From contig CACPLG010000007.1 of assembly GCA_902634775.1 (NCBI GenBank), positions 1 to 64,000 of the forward strand: DNA of 64,000 bases, given 5' to 3'. This document shows positions 9,141 through 20,002 of this stretch, in pieces. Each line of letters starts with the position of its first letter. Positions within the stretch are counted from its first letter, which is position 1. Below the pieces are notes generated by a model. It did not search any database. It was not told where the DNA came from and worked only from the letters and a program-made list of their open reading frames with translations. Source of the DNA: an uncultured Pelagibacteraceae bacterium. Lineage in GTDB: Bacteria > Pseudomonadota > Alphaproteobacteria > Pelagibacterales > Pelagibacteraceae. Made by a program: the position numbers and the translations under genes.

Positions 9141-10715
9141 ATGAGCGACAAAGAAAAAGTTTATATCTTCGATACAACAATGAGAGACGGTGAGCAGTCA
9201 CCTGGCGCCTCAATGAGTGTTGAGGAAAAAATTCAAATCTCTCGAGTGTTTGACGAGATGGGAATTGATATAATTGAGGCAGGATTTCCAATTTCATCTC
9301 CTGGTGATTTTGAAGCAGTTTCGGAAATAAGCAAAAGTGTTAAGAATTCTATACCTTGCGGTTTATCAAGAGCATTAAAAAAAGATATAGATGCTTGTCA
9401 TGAGTCACTTAAGTTTGCAAAAAGATTTAGAATTCATACTTTTATCTCCACTAGTCCAGTTCACATGAAGCATAAACTTGATATGACTAACGACCAAGTT
9501 TTAGATGCAATTAAAGAAAGTGTAACTTACGCAAGAAAGTTTACTAATGATGTAGAGTGGTCTTGTGAAGATGGAACAAGAACAGATTTAGATTTTATGT
9601 GCAAAACAATTGAGTTAGCAATTAAATGTGGTGCAACAACAATTAATATACCTGATACCGTTGGTTATTCAATTCCTGAAGAATTCGCTCGGACAATAAC
9701 ACACATAAAAAATAATGTGCCAAACATTGATAAGGCAATCATATCAGCACATTGTCACAACGATTTAGGTTTAGCTGTTGCCAATGCTTTAGCAGGTTTG
9801 TCAGCAGGTGTTAGACAAATTGAATGCACTATAAATGGAATTGGAGAGAGAGCAGGTAACGCTGCTTTGGAAGAAATTGTAATGGCTATCAAAACAAGAA
9901 ATGATTTAATGCCTTATGAAACAGGAATTAAAACAGAACTTATAAGCAAAGCATCAAAGATAGTTTCAAACGCAACTGGATTTCCAGTTCAATTTAATAA
10001 AGCGATAGTTGGTAAAAATGCTTTTGCACATGAATCAGGAATTCATCAAGATGGAATGTTAAAAAATAGAGAAACATATGAAATTATGACACCAGAAAGT
10101 GTTGGTGTTAAAAAAACATCTTTAGTAATGGGTAAGCATTCTGGTAGGCATGCATTTAAAGATAAGTTAAGTGATTTAGGATATTCAGACTTAACAGATG
10201 ATGTTGTACAAGCAGCATTTGGAAAATTTAAAGTTTTAGCTGATAAGAAAAAGCATGTTTATGACGAAGATATTATTGCTTTAGTAGATGATAGCTTAAT
10301 AATTGACAATAAAATAAATGCGATCAACCTTAAGTCTTTGAAAGTTTTTGCAGGAACAGGAGAACCTCAAAAAGCTGAGATGACACTGGATGTCTTTGGC
10401 GAAATTAAAAAAACGTCTCAGACAGGAGATGGCCCTGTTGATGCAACATTTAAGTGTATTAAAGTGCTATATCCTCATGACATGAAACTTTTATTGTATC
10501 AAGTCCATGCTGTAACAGAGGGGACTGATGCTCAGGCAACAGTAAGTGTCAAGATTGAGGAAAATGACAGATCTACTGTTGGACAATCTGCGGATACTGA
10601 TACATTAGTTGCCTCAGCAAATGCTTACTTGAATGCATTGAATAAAATGTTAATAAAGCGAGAGAAAAAAGCTATGAACGAAAGTATTAAACACCAAAAA
10701 GTAAAAGGAATTTAA
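9141..10715 (+). CDS. leuA: 2-isopropylmalate synthase
   Basis: LeuA condenses 2-oxoisovalerate with acetyl-CoA, committing carbon to leucine. The TIM-barrel starts with IFDTTMRDGEQSPGASM; SAHCHNDLGLAVANALAG and INGIGERAGNAALEE carry the metal-binding His residues and the catalytic region. A C-terminal LeuA allosteric domain (about 390-510) is present, so leucine feedback is likely. At 524 residues it is full length. It follows ilvBHC, so the valine and leucine branches sit together; leuB and leuCD are not in this window. The mreB ATG follows the stop directly. Confidence 0.96.
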   Translation: MSDKEKVYIFDTTMRDGEQSPGASMSVEEKIQISRVFDEMGIDIIEAGFPISSPGDFEAVSEISKSVKNSIPCGLSRALKKDIDACHESLKFAKRFRIHTFISTSPVHMKHKLDMTNDQVLDAIKESVTYARKFTNDVEWSCEDGTRTDLDFMCKTIELAIKCGATTINIPDTVGYSIPEEFARTITHIKNNVPNIDKAIISAHCHNDLGLAVANALAGLSAGVRQIECTINGIGERAGNAALEEIVMAIKTRNDLMPYETGIKTELISKASKIVSNATGFPVQFNKAIVGKNAFAHESGIHQDGMLKNRETYEIMTPESVGVKKTSLVMGKHSGRHAFKDKLSDLGYSDLTDDVVQAAFGKFKVLADKKKHVYDEDIIALVDDSLIIDNKINAINLKSLKVFAGTGEPQKAEMTLDVFGEIKKTSQTGDGPVDATFKCIKVLYPHDMKLLLYQVHAVTEGTDAQATVSVKIEENDRSTVGQSADTDTLVASANAYLNALNKMLIKREKKAMNESIKHQKVKGI

Positions 10716-11750
<1,035 letters not shown>

Positions 11751-11756
11751 TAAACG

Positions 11757-12617
11757 ATGCAAACAAACAGAGATGATTTCATTATTGCAATCAGATCTGC
11801 ATTTCTTAAAAGAGGTAACCAACAGAGATTCTCATTAATAGCTCTTATATTTTTTTCAATTTTTATAATAGTACTTGGTAAATATAATTTTAAAGGAGTA
11901 AACTTTTTAAAATTATCTATAAAAGAAATTGTTTACAGAACTACATTTATTGTATCTGTTCCAGAAAACTTTGTCATTAGCAGTTATCATACAATACACG
12001 ATCATTTTAGTTTATATTCAAATTATGAAAATTTAAAAAAAGATTATGAAAGCCTTAAGGCGGCAAAGTTAAATACAGATTTCTTAAAATCTGAAAATGA
12101 GGCACTCAAATCAAAGATTAACGATGTATCAACACAATCATCTGAACTGTTAGCAAAAGTAATTATAGATAAAAAAAGTCCTTTTTTAAGATCTGTAATA
12201 GTAAACAGGGGAAGTAAAGATAATGTGATATTGGGTATGGCAGTTTTGGATGGAAAATTTCTTGTGGGAAAAGTTGTAGAAGTAAATTACTCAACTTCAA
12301 GAGTTTTATTATTATCTGATTTAAATAGCAAAATTCCTGTCTCTATAGAACCAAATGGTGTTCAATCGATACTTTCAGGAAGTGGATCAAATTTTGGAGA
12401 AATCCAATACATAAAAGAGGATTATCAATTAGACAGCGACTTTGAAATCTTCACATCTGGATCAGGTGGAATTTTCCGTTCTGGAATTCCAATTGGAAAA
12501 ACAATTTTAAATGCTGGATCTGGTCTTGATACCATAAAAGTTAAATTCCATTCAGACTTTTCGCAATTACGTTTGGTAAAAATTGTTTCTTTTGAAGAGG
12601 TAAAACAAAATGATTGA
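11757..12617 (+). CDS. mreC: Rod-shape protein MreC
   Basis: MreC is a bitopic inner-membrane protein that links MreB to periplasmic wall enzymes and activates PBP2. It has a cytoplasmic N-terminus, one transmembrane helix (about residues 23-40), a coiled coil (about 83-115) and a beta-rich periplasmic domain with the VINRGSKDNVILGMAVLDG pattern characteristic of the family. At 286 residues it is normal. It overlaps mreD by 8 bases. Confidence 0.93.
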   Translation: MQTNRDDFIIAIRSAFLKRGNQQRFSLIALIFFSIFIIVLGKYNFKGVNFLKLSIKEIVYRTTFIVSVPENFVISSYHTIHDHFSLYSNYENLKKDYESLKAAKLNTDFLKSENEALKSKINDVSTQSSELLAKVIIDKKSPFLRSVIVNRGSKDNVILGMAVLDGKFLVGKVVEVNYSTSRVLLLSDLNSKIPVSIEPNGVQSILSGSGSNFGEIQYIKEDYQLDSDFEIFTSGSGGIFRSGIPIGKTILNAGSGLDTIKVKFHSDFSQLRLVKIVSFEEVKQND

Positions 12618-13119
12618 AATTTCAAAAATATCAATTTTACGTAAAATTTTTAATTCTTTACCAATTATTATTTTATTTATCTCAGTTCTTAATGAATTTG
12701 ATTTTAACTATCTTAACTTTAAATATTTCTCTTTTAATTTTCCATTTATATTAATTTTTTACTGGAGCTTAAAAGGTGGAGAAGAGCTGGGATATGGCCT
12801 TGTTTTTATTGCAGGATTGATAAACGACGTCGTTGTTGGGTTACCTATGGGCATTAGCAGTCTTTCATATCTGCTAATATGTGGTTTTGCGGTATACTTA
12901 AGAAATATCACCTTGAGGCCAAACCTTATTAAAGATTGGCTTTTTTTTCTGTTCACTATCTCACTAGTGAATTCAATACTTTATATTGTTCTAATTCTAT
13001 TCTTTGGAATAGATATGAATTTTTATTTCCTATTTTTTAATATTATTTTTACATTTATGTTTTATTATATTTTTTCATATATTTTTGATTATTATTCAAA
13101 ATTTAATATTACGAGATAA
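12610..13119 (+). CDS. mreD: Rod-shape protein MreD
   Basis: A 169-residue polytopic inner-membrane protein with about five or six hydrophobic helices. Sequence similarity in this family is low; the call rests on size, topology, the GLINDVVVGLPMGISSLSYL segment that resembles the MreD core, and its place between mreC and PBP2. It overlaps mreC by 8 bases and is followed by the PBP2 gene after 2 bases. Very rich in Phe, Ile and Leu with AT-rich codons. Confidence 0.85.
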   Translation: MIEISKISILRKIFNSLPIIILFISVLNEFDFNYLNFKYFSFNFPFILIFYWSLKGGEELGYGLVFIAGLINDVVVGLPMGISSLSYLLICGFAVYLRNITLRPNLIKDWLFFLFTISLVNSILYIVLILFFGIDMNFYFLFFNIIFTFMFYYIFSYIFDYYSKFNITR

Positions 13120-13121
13120 TT

Positions 13122-15101
13122 ATGTTTGGCGGTGGAGGAGATTCAGGATACAAAAAACTTAGCACAGTAAATAGAAGAATGTTTATTATGACTGCTGCTA
13201 AACTAGTAATATTTGGTGGAATTATAACAAGGCTTTTTTCTCTTCAAATAAATGAGAATAAAAAATATTTAACTTTATCTGATAAAAATCGATTAAGAGA
13301 GTGGAGATTACCACCTGTCAGAGGAGATTTTGAAGATTTTTTTGGAAATAAAATTGCCAGCAATCTCAAAGTTTATCAATTACATGTGGTACCTGAACAG
13401 GTTGAAGATTTTAGATATTTAATGATAAGACTTAGAGATATCTTAGATATAGACTCTAAAACTTTTAAAAAAATTCTTAAGAAAAGAAGCCAGCAAAAAT
13501 CTTGGGAAACGTTGATAATATCGGAGAATTTAAGCTGGGATCAGTTCGCAAAAATAAATTTTTACCTCCACGAATTATCAGGTGCTAAACCTGTTCTTTC
13601 AGTTGCAAGAAATTATCCTTATGATGAAAAATTTACTCATTTACTTGGATATGTTGCTCAAGCAAGTGAAAAAGATTTAACCGAAAATGAGGTTATTAAG
13701 AAAAGTCACGTTCCTGGTCTAAGAGTTGGTAAAATTGGTTTAGAAAAAACTTATGAAAATCAATTAATTGGCTCAAATGGTATCCAAAGATATGAAGTAA
13801 ATGCATATGGAAAACGAATTAACCAAATTGATTTTGTTGAAGGAAAAAAAGGAACTGATATTAAACTAACAGTTGATACAGAAATACAGGCTCAATGTAA
13901 CGAACTTCTTAAAGATAAAGCTGGATCAATATGTGTTATGGATATTTACACTGGTGAATTAATTGCAATGCATTCTTCCCCATCTTTCGATCCAAATTTA
14001 TTTTTATATGGAATAAGTCATGACAATTGGAATGAAATACTTAATAATCCAAAAAAACCTTTAATTAATAGATCTATACAAGGTTTATATCCTCCAGGAT
14101 CAACCATTAAGCCGATTGTTGCACTTTCTGCACTTGAAAATGATGTGATCTCAACAAAGTTTAAAGTTAATTGTACAGGCAAAACAGAAATGTACGGGCA
14201 AACATATCACTGTTGGAAAGACACAGGTCATGGAATAGTTAACTTAAGAGATGCTCTTAAAGTGTCCTGTGATACATTTTTTTATGAAATGTCAAGAAGA
14301 CTTGGAGTGGATAGATTGAATCTTACGGCAAAAAAATTTGGTTTAGGAGAAAAAGTATTTAATGGGACTTACAACGAAGAGAAAGAAGGATTAATACCAT
14401 CAACACAATGGAAAAAGAATGCACTGGGAAGAGGGTGGGTTTTAGGAGAAACTTTAATTACTGGTATAGGCCAAGGATATATGCAGACAACTCCACTTCA
14501 ACTATGTCTTATGACTGCGCAATTGGCCAATGGAGGTTTTAAAATTAAACCAAAAATAATCTACTATAAAAAAAGCGACTCTTATGAAAAAATAAAGGCT
14601 GAAATGGAAAAAAATAGAATTAATCTATTAAGTGACTTTCAACAAGATGATGCATTGGTTGACTTTTCTTTAGAGAAGAAAAAACACGATACTGATCTTT
14701 ATAAACCTTTGTATAGAAACCAGGAAAATGTAAAATTTGTACTTGAAGCTATGTTTGCATCTACAAATGAAGTTAGGGGTACATCTTATTCGTCAAGAAT
14801 AAGTGATAAAAAATACCAATTTGCAGGAAAAACTGGTACCTCCCAGGTCAAAAAAATTACAGAGATTCAAAGAGAACTTGATCTTGATATATCGCAAATT
14901 CCTTATGAAGAGAGAGATCATGCATTGTTTGTGGCATTTGGACCATATGTTAATCCACGATATGCTCTAAGTGTTTTTGTGGAACATGGTGGAGCGGGAA
15001 GTTCTGCTGCAGCACCTTTAGCAAAAAAACTATTTAAAACTATTATTGATAGACACGAAGAAAGAGAAAAAATTAGAGAAAAAAGTTTAATGGAAATATA
15101 A
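13122..15101 (+). CDS. mrdA: Penicillin-binding protein 2 (elongation transpeptidase)
   Basis: PBP2 cross-links new peptidoglycan during cell elongation. It has an N-terminal transmembrane helix (about 21-41), a dimerisation/pedestal domain, and a transpeptidase domain with the active-site motif STIK (Ser327, in YPPGSTIKP), an SCD motif in KVSCDTFFYEM and KTG at 570-572 (AGKTGTSQ). At 659 residues it is typical. It abuts rodA with no intergenic base, matching the obligate partnership of PBP2 with the SEDS polymerase. Confidence 0.95.
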   Translation: MFGGGGDSGYKKLSTVNRRMFIMTAAKLVIFGGIITRLFSLQINENKKYLTLSDKNRLREWRLPPVRGDFEDFFGNKIASNLKVYQLHVVPEQVEDFRYLMIRLRDILDIDSKTFKKILKKRSQQKSWETLIISENLSWDQFAKINFYLHELSGAKPVLSVARNYPYDEKFTHLLGYVAQASEKDLTENEVIKKSHVPGLRVGKIGLEKTYENQLIGSNGIQRYEVNAYGKRINQIDFVEGKKGTDIKLTVDTEIQAQCNELLKDKAGSICVMDIYTGELIAMHSSPSFDPNLFLYGISHDNWNEILNNPKKPLINRSIQGLYPPGSTIKPIVALSALENDVISTKFKVNCTGKTEMYGQTYHCWKDTGHGIVNLRDALKVSCDTFFYEMSRRLGVDRLNLTAKKFGLGEKVFNGTYNEEKEGLIPSTQWKKNALGRGWVLGETLITGIGQGYMQTTPLQLCLMTAQLANGGFKIKPKIIYYKKSDSYEKIKAEMEKNRINLLSDFQQDDALVDFSLEKKKHDTDLYKPLYRNQENVKFVLEAMFASTNEVRGTSYSSRISDKKYQFAGKTGTSQVKKITEIQRELDLDISQIPYEERDHALFVAFGPYVNPRYALSVFVEHGGAGSSAAAPLAKKLFKTIIDRHEEREKIREKSLMEI

Positions 15102-16226
15102 ATGTTTAAAGAAACAGCACTAAGCGGACAAACAACATTCTTTCAAAAATTAAGATCACTTGATTATATTCTTTTAGCCTGCATTTTAATATTAGGTGTC
15201 ATAAGTTCTTTAGCAATGTATGCAACCGACGGAGGTGAACTCTTATACCATACAAAAAGTCATGTTTTAAGATTTATAATTTTCTTTGTAATGATGTTTG
15301 TTCTTTCTTTCTTAAATATAAGATTTTGGCATGCAACTGGTTATCTATTTTATATTATAGTTTTGGGATTACTTATATGGGCATCTCTTTACGGAATTAC
15401 TGCCTCTGGTTCTCAAAGGTGGGTAGATTTATACTTCATAAATCTTCAACCATCAGAATTAATGAAAATTGCTATTATAGTTTGTTTTGCAAAATTTTAT
15501 CACAGGGCCCAGATAAATCAGATTAATAACTTTAAAAATTTACTTGTTCCAATGATGATATTGATTTTACCAATATTATTAGTTATCAGTCAACCTGACT
15601 TAGGTACCTCAATTTTAATTGCATTAAGCGGAATTATAGTGCTCTGGCTTGCAGGCATTAACTTAAAATATTTTATATATTCTGGTTTGTTTTTATTAAT
15701 TTCAATGCCTTTTGTTATTGCATTTTTAAAACCATATCAAAAACTTAGAATTTTAACTTTTTTTAATCCTGATAAAGATCCTTTAGGAGCAGGTTATCAA
15801 ATTATTCAATCTAAAATAGCAATAGGATCGGGCGGTCTTACTGGAAAAGGTTTTTTAAAAGGAACACAAGGTTACCTTGAATTTTTACCTGAGAAACATA
15901 CAGATTTTATTTTCACATTATTTTCTGAAGAGCATGGTTTTATTGGGTCGTTAGCACTTTTATTTATTTACGGTGTTATTATTTATAGAGTCATAGATAT
16001 AGGAAAAAACGCTAGAAGTTTTTTTGGTAAACTGTTTTGTTTTGGATTTGCATCATCAATTTTTGTATTTATAACTGTAAATATGTCTATGGTTTTAGGT
16101 TTGTTGCCAATAGTTGGTTCTCCTTTACCGATAATGTCTTATGGTGGTTCTTCAATGTTAGCAACGATGATAGGTTTTAGTATTGTGATGAGTACAAAAA
16201 TTTATCAAAAGCAGCTTATTGCTTAA
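15102..16226 (+). CDS. rodA: RodA, SEDS peptidoglycan polymerase
   Basis: RodA is the glycosyltransferase partner of PBP2 in the elongasome. It is a ten-helix membrane protein with SEDS signatures: GSQRWVDLYFINLQPSELMKI, SQPDLGTSILI, the catalytic-loop region KHTDFIFTLFSEEHG and the C-terminal PLPIMSYGGSSMLATMIG. At 374 residues it is standard. It is the last gene of the mre operon; a 42-base gap follows. Confidence 0.96.
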   Translation: MFKETALSGQTTFFQKLRSLDYILLACILILGVISSLAMYATDGGELLYHTKSHVLRFIIFFVMMFVLSFLNIRFWHATGYLFYIIVLGLLIWASLYGITASGSQRWVDLYFINLQPSELMKIAIIVCFAKFYHRAQINQINNFKNLLVPMMILILPILLVISQPDLGTSILIALSGIIVLWLAGINLKYFIYSGLFLLISMPFVIAFLKPYQKLRILTFFNPDKDPLGAGYQIIQSKIAIGSGGLTGKGFLKGTQGYLEFLPEKHTDFIFTLFSEEHGFIGSLALLFIYGVIIYRVIDIGKNARSFFGKLFCFGFASSIFVFITVNMSMVLGLLPIVGSPLPIMSYGGSSMLATMIGFSIVMSTKIYQKQLIA

Positions 16227-16268
16227 TTTGTCGCAATAATTTTTCACTTTGATATTGTATCTTTAAGA

Positions 16269-17504
16269 ATGAGTAATTCGAAGATTGGAATAGTAGGCGC
16301 TGGTATTCAAGGTGTCTGTAACGCTTTGTTTCTTCAAAAAAAAAATTATGAAGTGCATCTTTTTGATAGAGAGGAACCCGGTTCAGCAGCATCTTATGGA
16401 AATGCTGGTCATTTTTCACCTTACGCATCTGTACCACTAAATAGACCAGACATACTAACAGATGTTCCCGCAATGCTTATGAGTTCAACAGGACCATTAG
16501 CTTTAAAATGGAACTATGTTCCGAAAATGATACCTTGGTTTTTTAAATTAGTTAAAAACTGCACATCAAAAAAAATGATGCATACAGCAAAATATATGCA
16601 CCAAATTTTGGATCTTGCATTACCCGCTTATGACGAACTATTTGACGAAATTGATCTAGATGGTTTGGTAAAAAAAAATGGCATAATGTATGTTTGGACC
16701 AAAAAAAATATAGCTAGTAGAGAATTAGAAATAAAAATAAGAGATCAACTTGGTGTAGAACAACAATTAGTAACTCCTAAAGAAATAAGTGATTTAGAAC
16801 CTAATTTAAAAAAATTTTATCACGGCGGAGTTTTTTATCCTAATGCTAGACACACTATAAACCCAAGAAAAGTATTATTGAAATTGTTTGACCTATTTTT
16901 AAAAAAAGGGGGCAAATTTAAAAAAACGAACGTTGAAAATATAGTATTCAATGGTGACACACCAATCATAAAGACTATCAATGATAATATAATTTTTGAT
17001 AAAGTAATTGTTGCATGTGGAGCATTTTCAAAAAAACTAACTGATAATTTAAACGAAAAAATTCCTTTAGATACTGAAAGAGGATATCATGTTCACTTTA
17101 AAAACTGTGAACATTTAATTTCAAGGCCTGTTGTTTTTGCAAATAGAGGTTTCGGTATGACACCAATGGAACAAGGTTTAAGAGTTGTTGGAACAGTAGA
17201 ATTTGGAGGATTAGATAATCCACTTTCAAAATCCAGAATTAAAAACCTAATAGATAATGCAAAATATATGCTTGATGGATTACCTGAGCACGAAGATGAA
17301 TGGCTAGGATTTAGACCAACACTTCCAGATTTTTTACCAATAATAGGATGTTCAAAAAATCATAAAAATGTTTATTATTCATTTGGTCATCATCATTTAG
17401 GATGGACTTTAGGTGCAATTTCAGGAAAAATAGTATCAAAAATGATTTCTGGAGAAAAAACCAATTTAGATTTGGAACCTTACAGTTCGGTAAGGTTTAG
17501 TTAG
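16269..17504 (+). CDS. DadA-like D-amino-acid dehydrogenase (FAD)
   Basis: A DAO-superfamily flavoprotein that oxidatively deaminates amino acids. The FAD-binding motif GAGIQGVCNALFLQKKNYEVHLFD lies at the N-terminus, followed by GSAASYGNAGHFSPYA, a segment close to DadA (the SYANAG region), and a C-terminal HHHLGWTLGAISGK. At 411 residues it fits DadA. The exact substrate (D-amino acid, proline analogue or N-methyl amino acid) cannot be told from sequence. A possible promoter, TTGTCG (16230-16235) with GATATT 17 bases downstream, lies ahead of it. Confidence 0.8.
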   Translation: MSNSKIGIVGAGIQGVCNALFLQKKNYEVHLFDREEPGSAASYGNAGHFSPYASVPLNRPDILTDVPAMLMSSTGPLALKWNYVPKMIPWFFKLVKNCTSKKMMHTAKYMHQILDLALPAYDELFDEIDLDGLVKKNGIMYVWTKKNIASRELEIKIRDQLGVEQQLVTPKEISDLEPNLKKFYHGGVFYPNARHTINPRKVLLKLFDLFLKKGGKFKKTNVENIVFNGDTPIIKTINDNIIFDKVIVACGAFSKKLTDNLNEKIPLDTERGYHVHFKNCEHLISRPVVFANRGFGMTPMEQGLRVVGTVEFGGLDNPLSKSRIKNLIDNAKYMLDGLPEHEDEWLGFRPTLPDFLPIIGCSKNHKNVYYSFGHHHLGWTLGAISGKIVSKMISGEKTNLDLEPYSSVRFS

Positions 17505-17506
17505 AC

Positions 17507-18403
17507 TTGATAAGAAAAATTAATTTTGCTTATATATTTCTATTTTTAGCAGTTTTATTTTGGTCTGGAAATTTTTTAGTTGGAAAATATGCGAGTTATC
17601 ATCAAATTCCACCCTTTTCTTTAAATTTTTATAGATGGTTATTTGCCTGGCTTATTTTGATACCATTTACATATAATGAAATTATTCTTAACAAAAATTA
17701 TATTATAAATAATTATAAATTTTTTATTTTGTTAGGAATAACAAGTGTTACAGTTTTTAATTCCATAGTTTATTATTCACTAAACTTTACCCAAGTTATT
17801 AGTGGTGTTCTTATGATTTCAACAATTCCAGTAATGATTATGTTTATCTCTTCGATATTAAAGATTGAGAGAGCTAACAAATTTCAATTTATTGGAGTAG
17901 CATTATCATTTTTGGGCGTAATTACGATTATTACAAAAGCTAATTTTGACGTTTTAAGAAATCTAAACTTTAATAAAGGTGATTTGACTATGGTTGTTGC
18001 AATGTTATCTTGGGCGACATATTCAGCTTTACTTAAAGTTAAAAAACATGATGTATCTCAGCTTTGTTTATTACAAATAATTATTTCTTTTGGTTTACTA
18101 TTTTTAATTCCAGTTTATATTTTTGAGTTTATTTTAGGTTATCGTATTGAAATTAATTTACCTTTTACGCTAACGCTCACTTATGTTGTTTTATTTCCAG
18201 GCTTATTATCATTTATCTGTTGGATAAAAGGAATTTCATTGATTGGTCCAAATAGATCAGGAATCTTTTTACACTTAATGCCAATATTAAGTGCGATAAT
18301 GGCAATGATTATTTTTGATGAGAGATTTATGTTTTTTCATGCATTGGGGGCTTTATTCATTTTAAGTGGGATATTAATATCTAATAAGAGAATAAGTAAT
18401 TAA
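17507..18403 (+). CDS. EamA/DMT-family transporter
   Basis: A 298-residue drug/metabolite-transporter protein with two tandem EamA repeats and ten predicted helices. Segments such as LFWSGNFLVGKY and FYRWLFAWLILIPF in repeat 1 and WATYSALLKVKK in repeat 2 are typical. Substrate unknown; relatives export amino acids and small metabolites. It uses a TTG start two bases after the preceding stop, and its stop overlaps the next ATG by one base (TAATG), so the three genes are probably co-transcribed. Confidence 0.85.
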   Translation: MIRKINFAYIFLFLAVLFWSGNFLVGKYASYHQIPPFSLNFYRWLFAWLILIPFTYNEIILNKNYIINNYKFFILLGITSVTVFNSIVYYSLNFTQVISGVLMISTIPVMIMFISSILKIERANKFQFIGVALSFLGVITIITKANFDVLRNLNFNKGDLTMVVAMLSWATYSALLKVKKHDVSQLCLLQIIISFGLLFLIPVYIFEFILGYRIEINLPFTLTLTYVVLFPGLLSFICWIKGISLIGPNRSGIFLHLMPILSAIMAMIIFDERFMFFHALGALFILSGILISNKRISN

Positions 18404-19296
18404 TGAACTTACCAATAATAAATCACGATGATTATGTTGCAAAAATAAATGATGATAATAAATTTCCTATAAAAAAATTTGGTGAGCTTGCAAAATACTT
18501 GATAAGTGAAGGTGTTACTAAAAAATTTATACAACCTGAATTTTGTTCTGTTGAAACATTAAGTAAAGCGCATTCAGTAGATTATATTAATAAGATTAAA
18601 AATAAGAATTTAGACACCCAATCTCAAAAAAAAATAGGCTTTCCCTTAAATGATAGCGTAGTTAATAGATCATTTAGAGCAACAGGTGGAACAGTCTTAG
18701 CAAGTAAACTGGCTTTACAAAATCGTTTATCGTGCAACACAGCAGGCGGAAGTCATCATGCAACACGAGATGAAGGAGCAGGTTATTGCGTTTTCAATGA
18801 TGTAGCAGTTGCAGCTAAGCATGTGCTTTCAAAAAAAACTGTTAAAAAAGTATTGATAATTGACTTAGATGTTCATCAAGGAAATGGAAATTCTGAAATT
18901 TTTAAAAAAGATAGATCAGTTTTTACATTTAGCATGCATTGTAAATCAAATTACCCAGCAAAAAAATCAAATAGCGATTTAGATGTTGAATTAAAAGATA
19001 ATACTGAAGACAAGGAATATATTGATGTTTTGAAAAAGAATTTACTTATTTTAAACAAAGAAAACTTTGATTTGATTTTCTATATTGCTGGAGTAGACAT
19101 TCATCATAATGATAGACTTGGCAAATTGAAAATCACAGATGAAGGTATTAAAAATAGAGAGGAATTAGTAATTTCTAATTTTTTTGATAAAAAAATTCCA
19201 TTATGTGGCGTATTAGGTGGTGGATATAACAAAGATTTTAAAAAATTAGTTGAGCTTCATGCAATTTTACATAAATCTTGTGCATCAATATTATGA
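18403..19296 (+). CDS. Histone-deacetylase-family amidohydrolase
   Basis: A zinc-dependent deacetylase of the HDAC/AcuC/acetylpolyamine amidohydrolase superfamily. Motifs in order: GGSHHATRDEGAGYCVFND with the paired catalytic His, LIIDLDVHQGNG with zinc-binding Asp and His, GVDIHHNDRLGKL with the third zinc Asp, and CGVLGGGY. At 297 residues it matches the short bacterial class IV-like forms. The substrate might be an acetylated polyamine, an acetylated protein or another amide; this is unresolved. Its end overlaps the msrB start by four bases (ATGA). Confidence 0.85.
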   Translation: MNLPIINHDDYVAKINDDNKFPIKKFGELAKYLISEGVTKKFIQPEFCSVETLSKAHSVDYINKIKNKNLDTQSQKKIGFPLNDSVVNRSFRATGGTVLASKLALQNRLSCNTAGGSHHATRDEGAGYCVFNDVAVAAKHVLSKKTVKKVLIIDLDVHQGNGNSEIFKKDRSVFTFSMHCKSNYPAKKSNSDLDVELKDNTEDKEYIDVLKKNLLILNKENFDLIFYIAGVDIHHNDRLGKLKITDEGIKNREELVISNFFDKKIPLCGVLGGGYNKDFKKLVELHAILHKSCASIL

Positions 19297-19664
19297 AAAA
19301 AATTAATTCAAAACTTTCCTCGGAACAAAAATTAATTCTATTTGAAGAGGGCACTGAAAGACCAGGCTCAAGTATATTAAACGAAGAAAAAAGAGAAGGA
19401 TCTTATCACTGTGTAAATTGTGATGTAAAATTGTTCGACTCTAGTTCTAAATACGAAAGTGGTTCTGGCTGGCCTTCATTCTATGAGTCTTTGCCCAACG
19501 TGTTTGAAACAAAAACTGACCATCATATTGGTTACGCAAGAACAGAATATCATTGCAAAAATTGCGGCGGTCATCATGGACATATATTTAATGATGGACC
19601 TAAACCAACTGGAAAAAGATTTTGTAACAATGGTGCTTGTCTAAACTTTAAGCTTAAAAAATGA
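19293..19664 (+). CDS. msrB: Peptide methionine (R)-S-oxide reductase MsrB
   Basis: MsrB reduces methionine-R-sulfoxide in oxidised proteins. I place the start at the ATG at 19293, giving 123 residues and an ATGA overlap with the upstream stop; a GTG at 19278 would add five residues. Zinc cysteines occur as HCVNC (40, 43) and HCKNC (88, 91). The catalytic Cys is Cys111 in KRFCNNGACLNF, with Cys116 nearby. GSGWPSFYESL and HIGYARTEYHC are family blocks. Translational coupling to the deacetylase gene is likely. Confidence 0.94.
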   Translation: MKKINSKLSSEQKLILFEEGTERPGSSILNEEKREGSYHCVNCDVKLFDSSSKYESGSGWPSFYESLPNVFETKTDHHIGYARTEYHCKNCGGHHGHIFNDGPKPTGKRFCNNGACLNFKLKK

Positions 19665-20002
19665 TTATTCAATATACTCTTTTTTTATTTGGTTTAATCT
19701 GGTCATTTTCAATCATAAAAACTCAATCAATTTTTAATAAAAAAGTTGGATTAATATTTAAAATATTTATTTCAAAAATTTCTTGGTTTTCTTTTTTAGC
19801 TGCTTGTTACTTTGGATTTAAAAATTTTTCGATTAAACTGACTTTTATTGGGATTTTTGTTAGTATATTATTGGTTCAGTTAAGTTTTTCATTTATTAAA
19901 AATAAACTTAAAGAAAAATTTGATGAACAAAAATTACATCAATTTAAAACTTTTTTTGAAATTACTTTAATAATTTTGATACTTTATTTTATTTTATTCT
20001 AG
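19661..20002 (+). CDS. Small membrane protein, unrecognised
   Basis: A 113-residue protein with three or four hydrophobic helices (about 1-18, 38-52, 60-78, 95-112) and a charged stretch KNKLKEKFDEQKLHQFK before the last. I do not recognise a family. It begins with an ATGA overlap on the msrB stop, so it is translated with that operon. Its 3' end overlaps the oppositely oriented glutaredoxin gene by 9 bases. Confidence 0.65.
   Translation: MIIQYTLFLFGLIWSFSIIKTQSIFNKKVGLIFKIFISKISWFSFLAACYFGFKNFSIKLTFIGIFVSILLVQLSFSFIKNKLKEKFDEQKLHQFKTFFEITLIILILYFILF

Noticed and set aside
15326-15526. Open frame on the plus strand inside rodA
   Set aside because: It lies fully within the well-supported rodA frame and has no family features.
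19278-19292. GTG start adding five residues to MsrB
   Set aside because: The ATG at 19293 gives an ATGA overlap with the upstream stop, the coupling seen repeatedly in this window, and the extra residues are not family-like.
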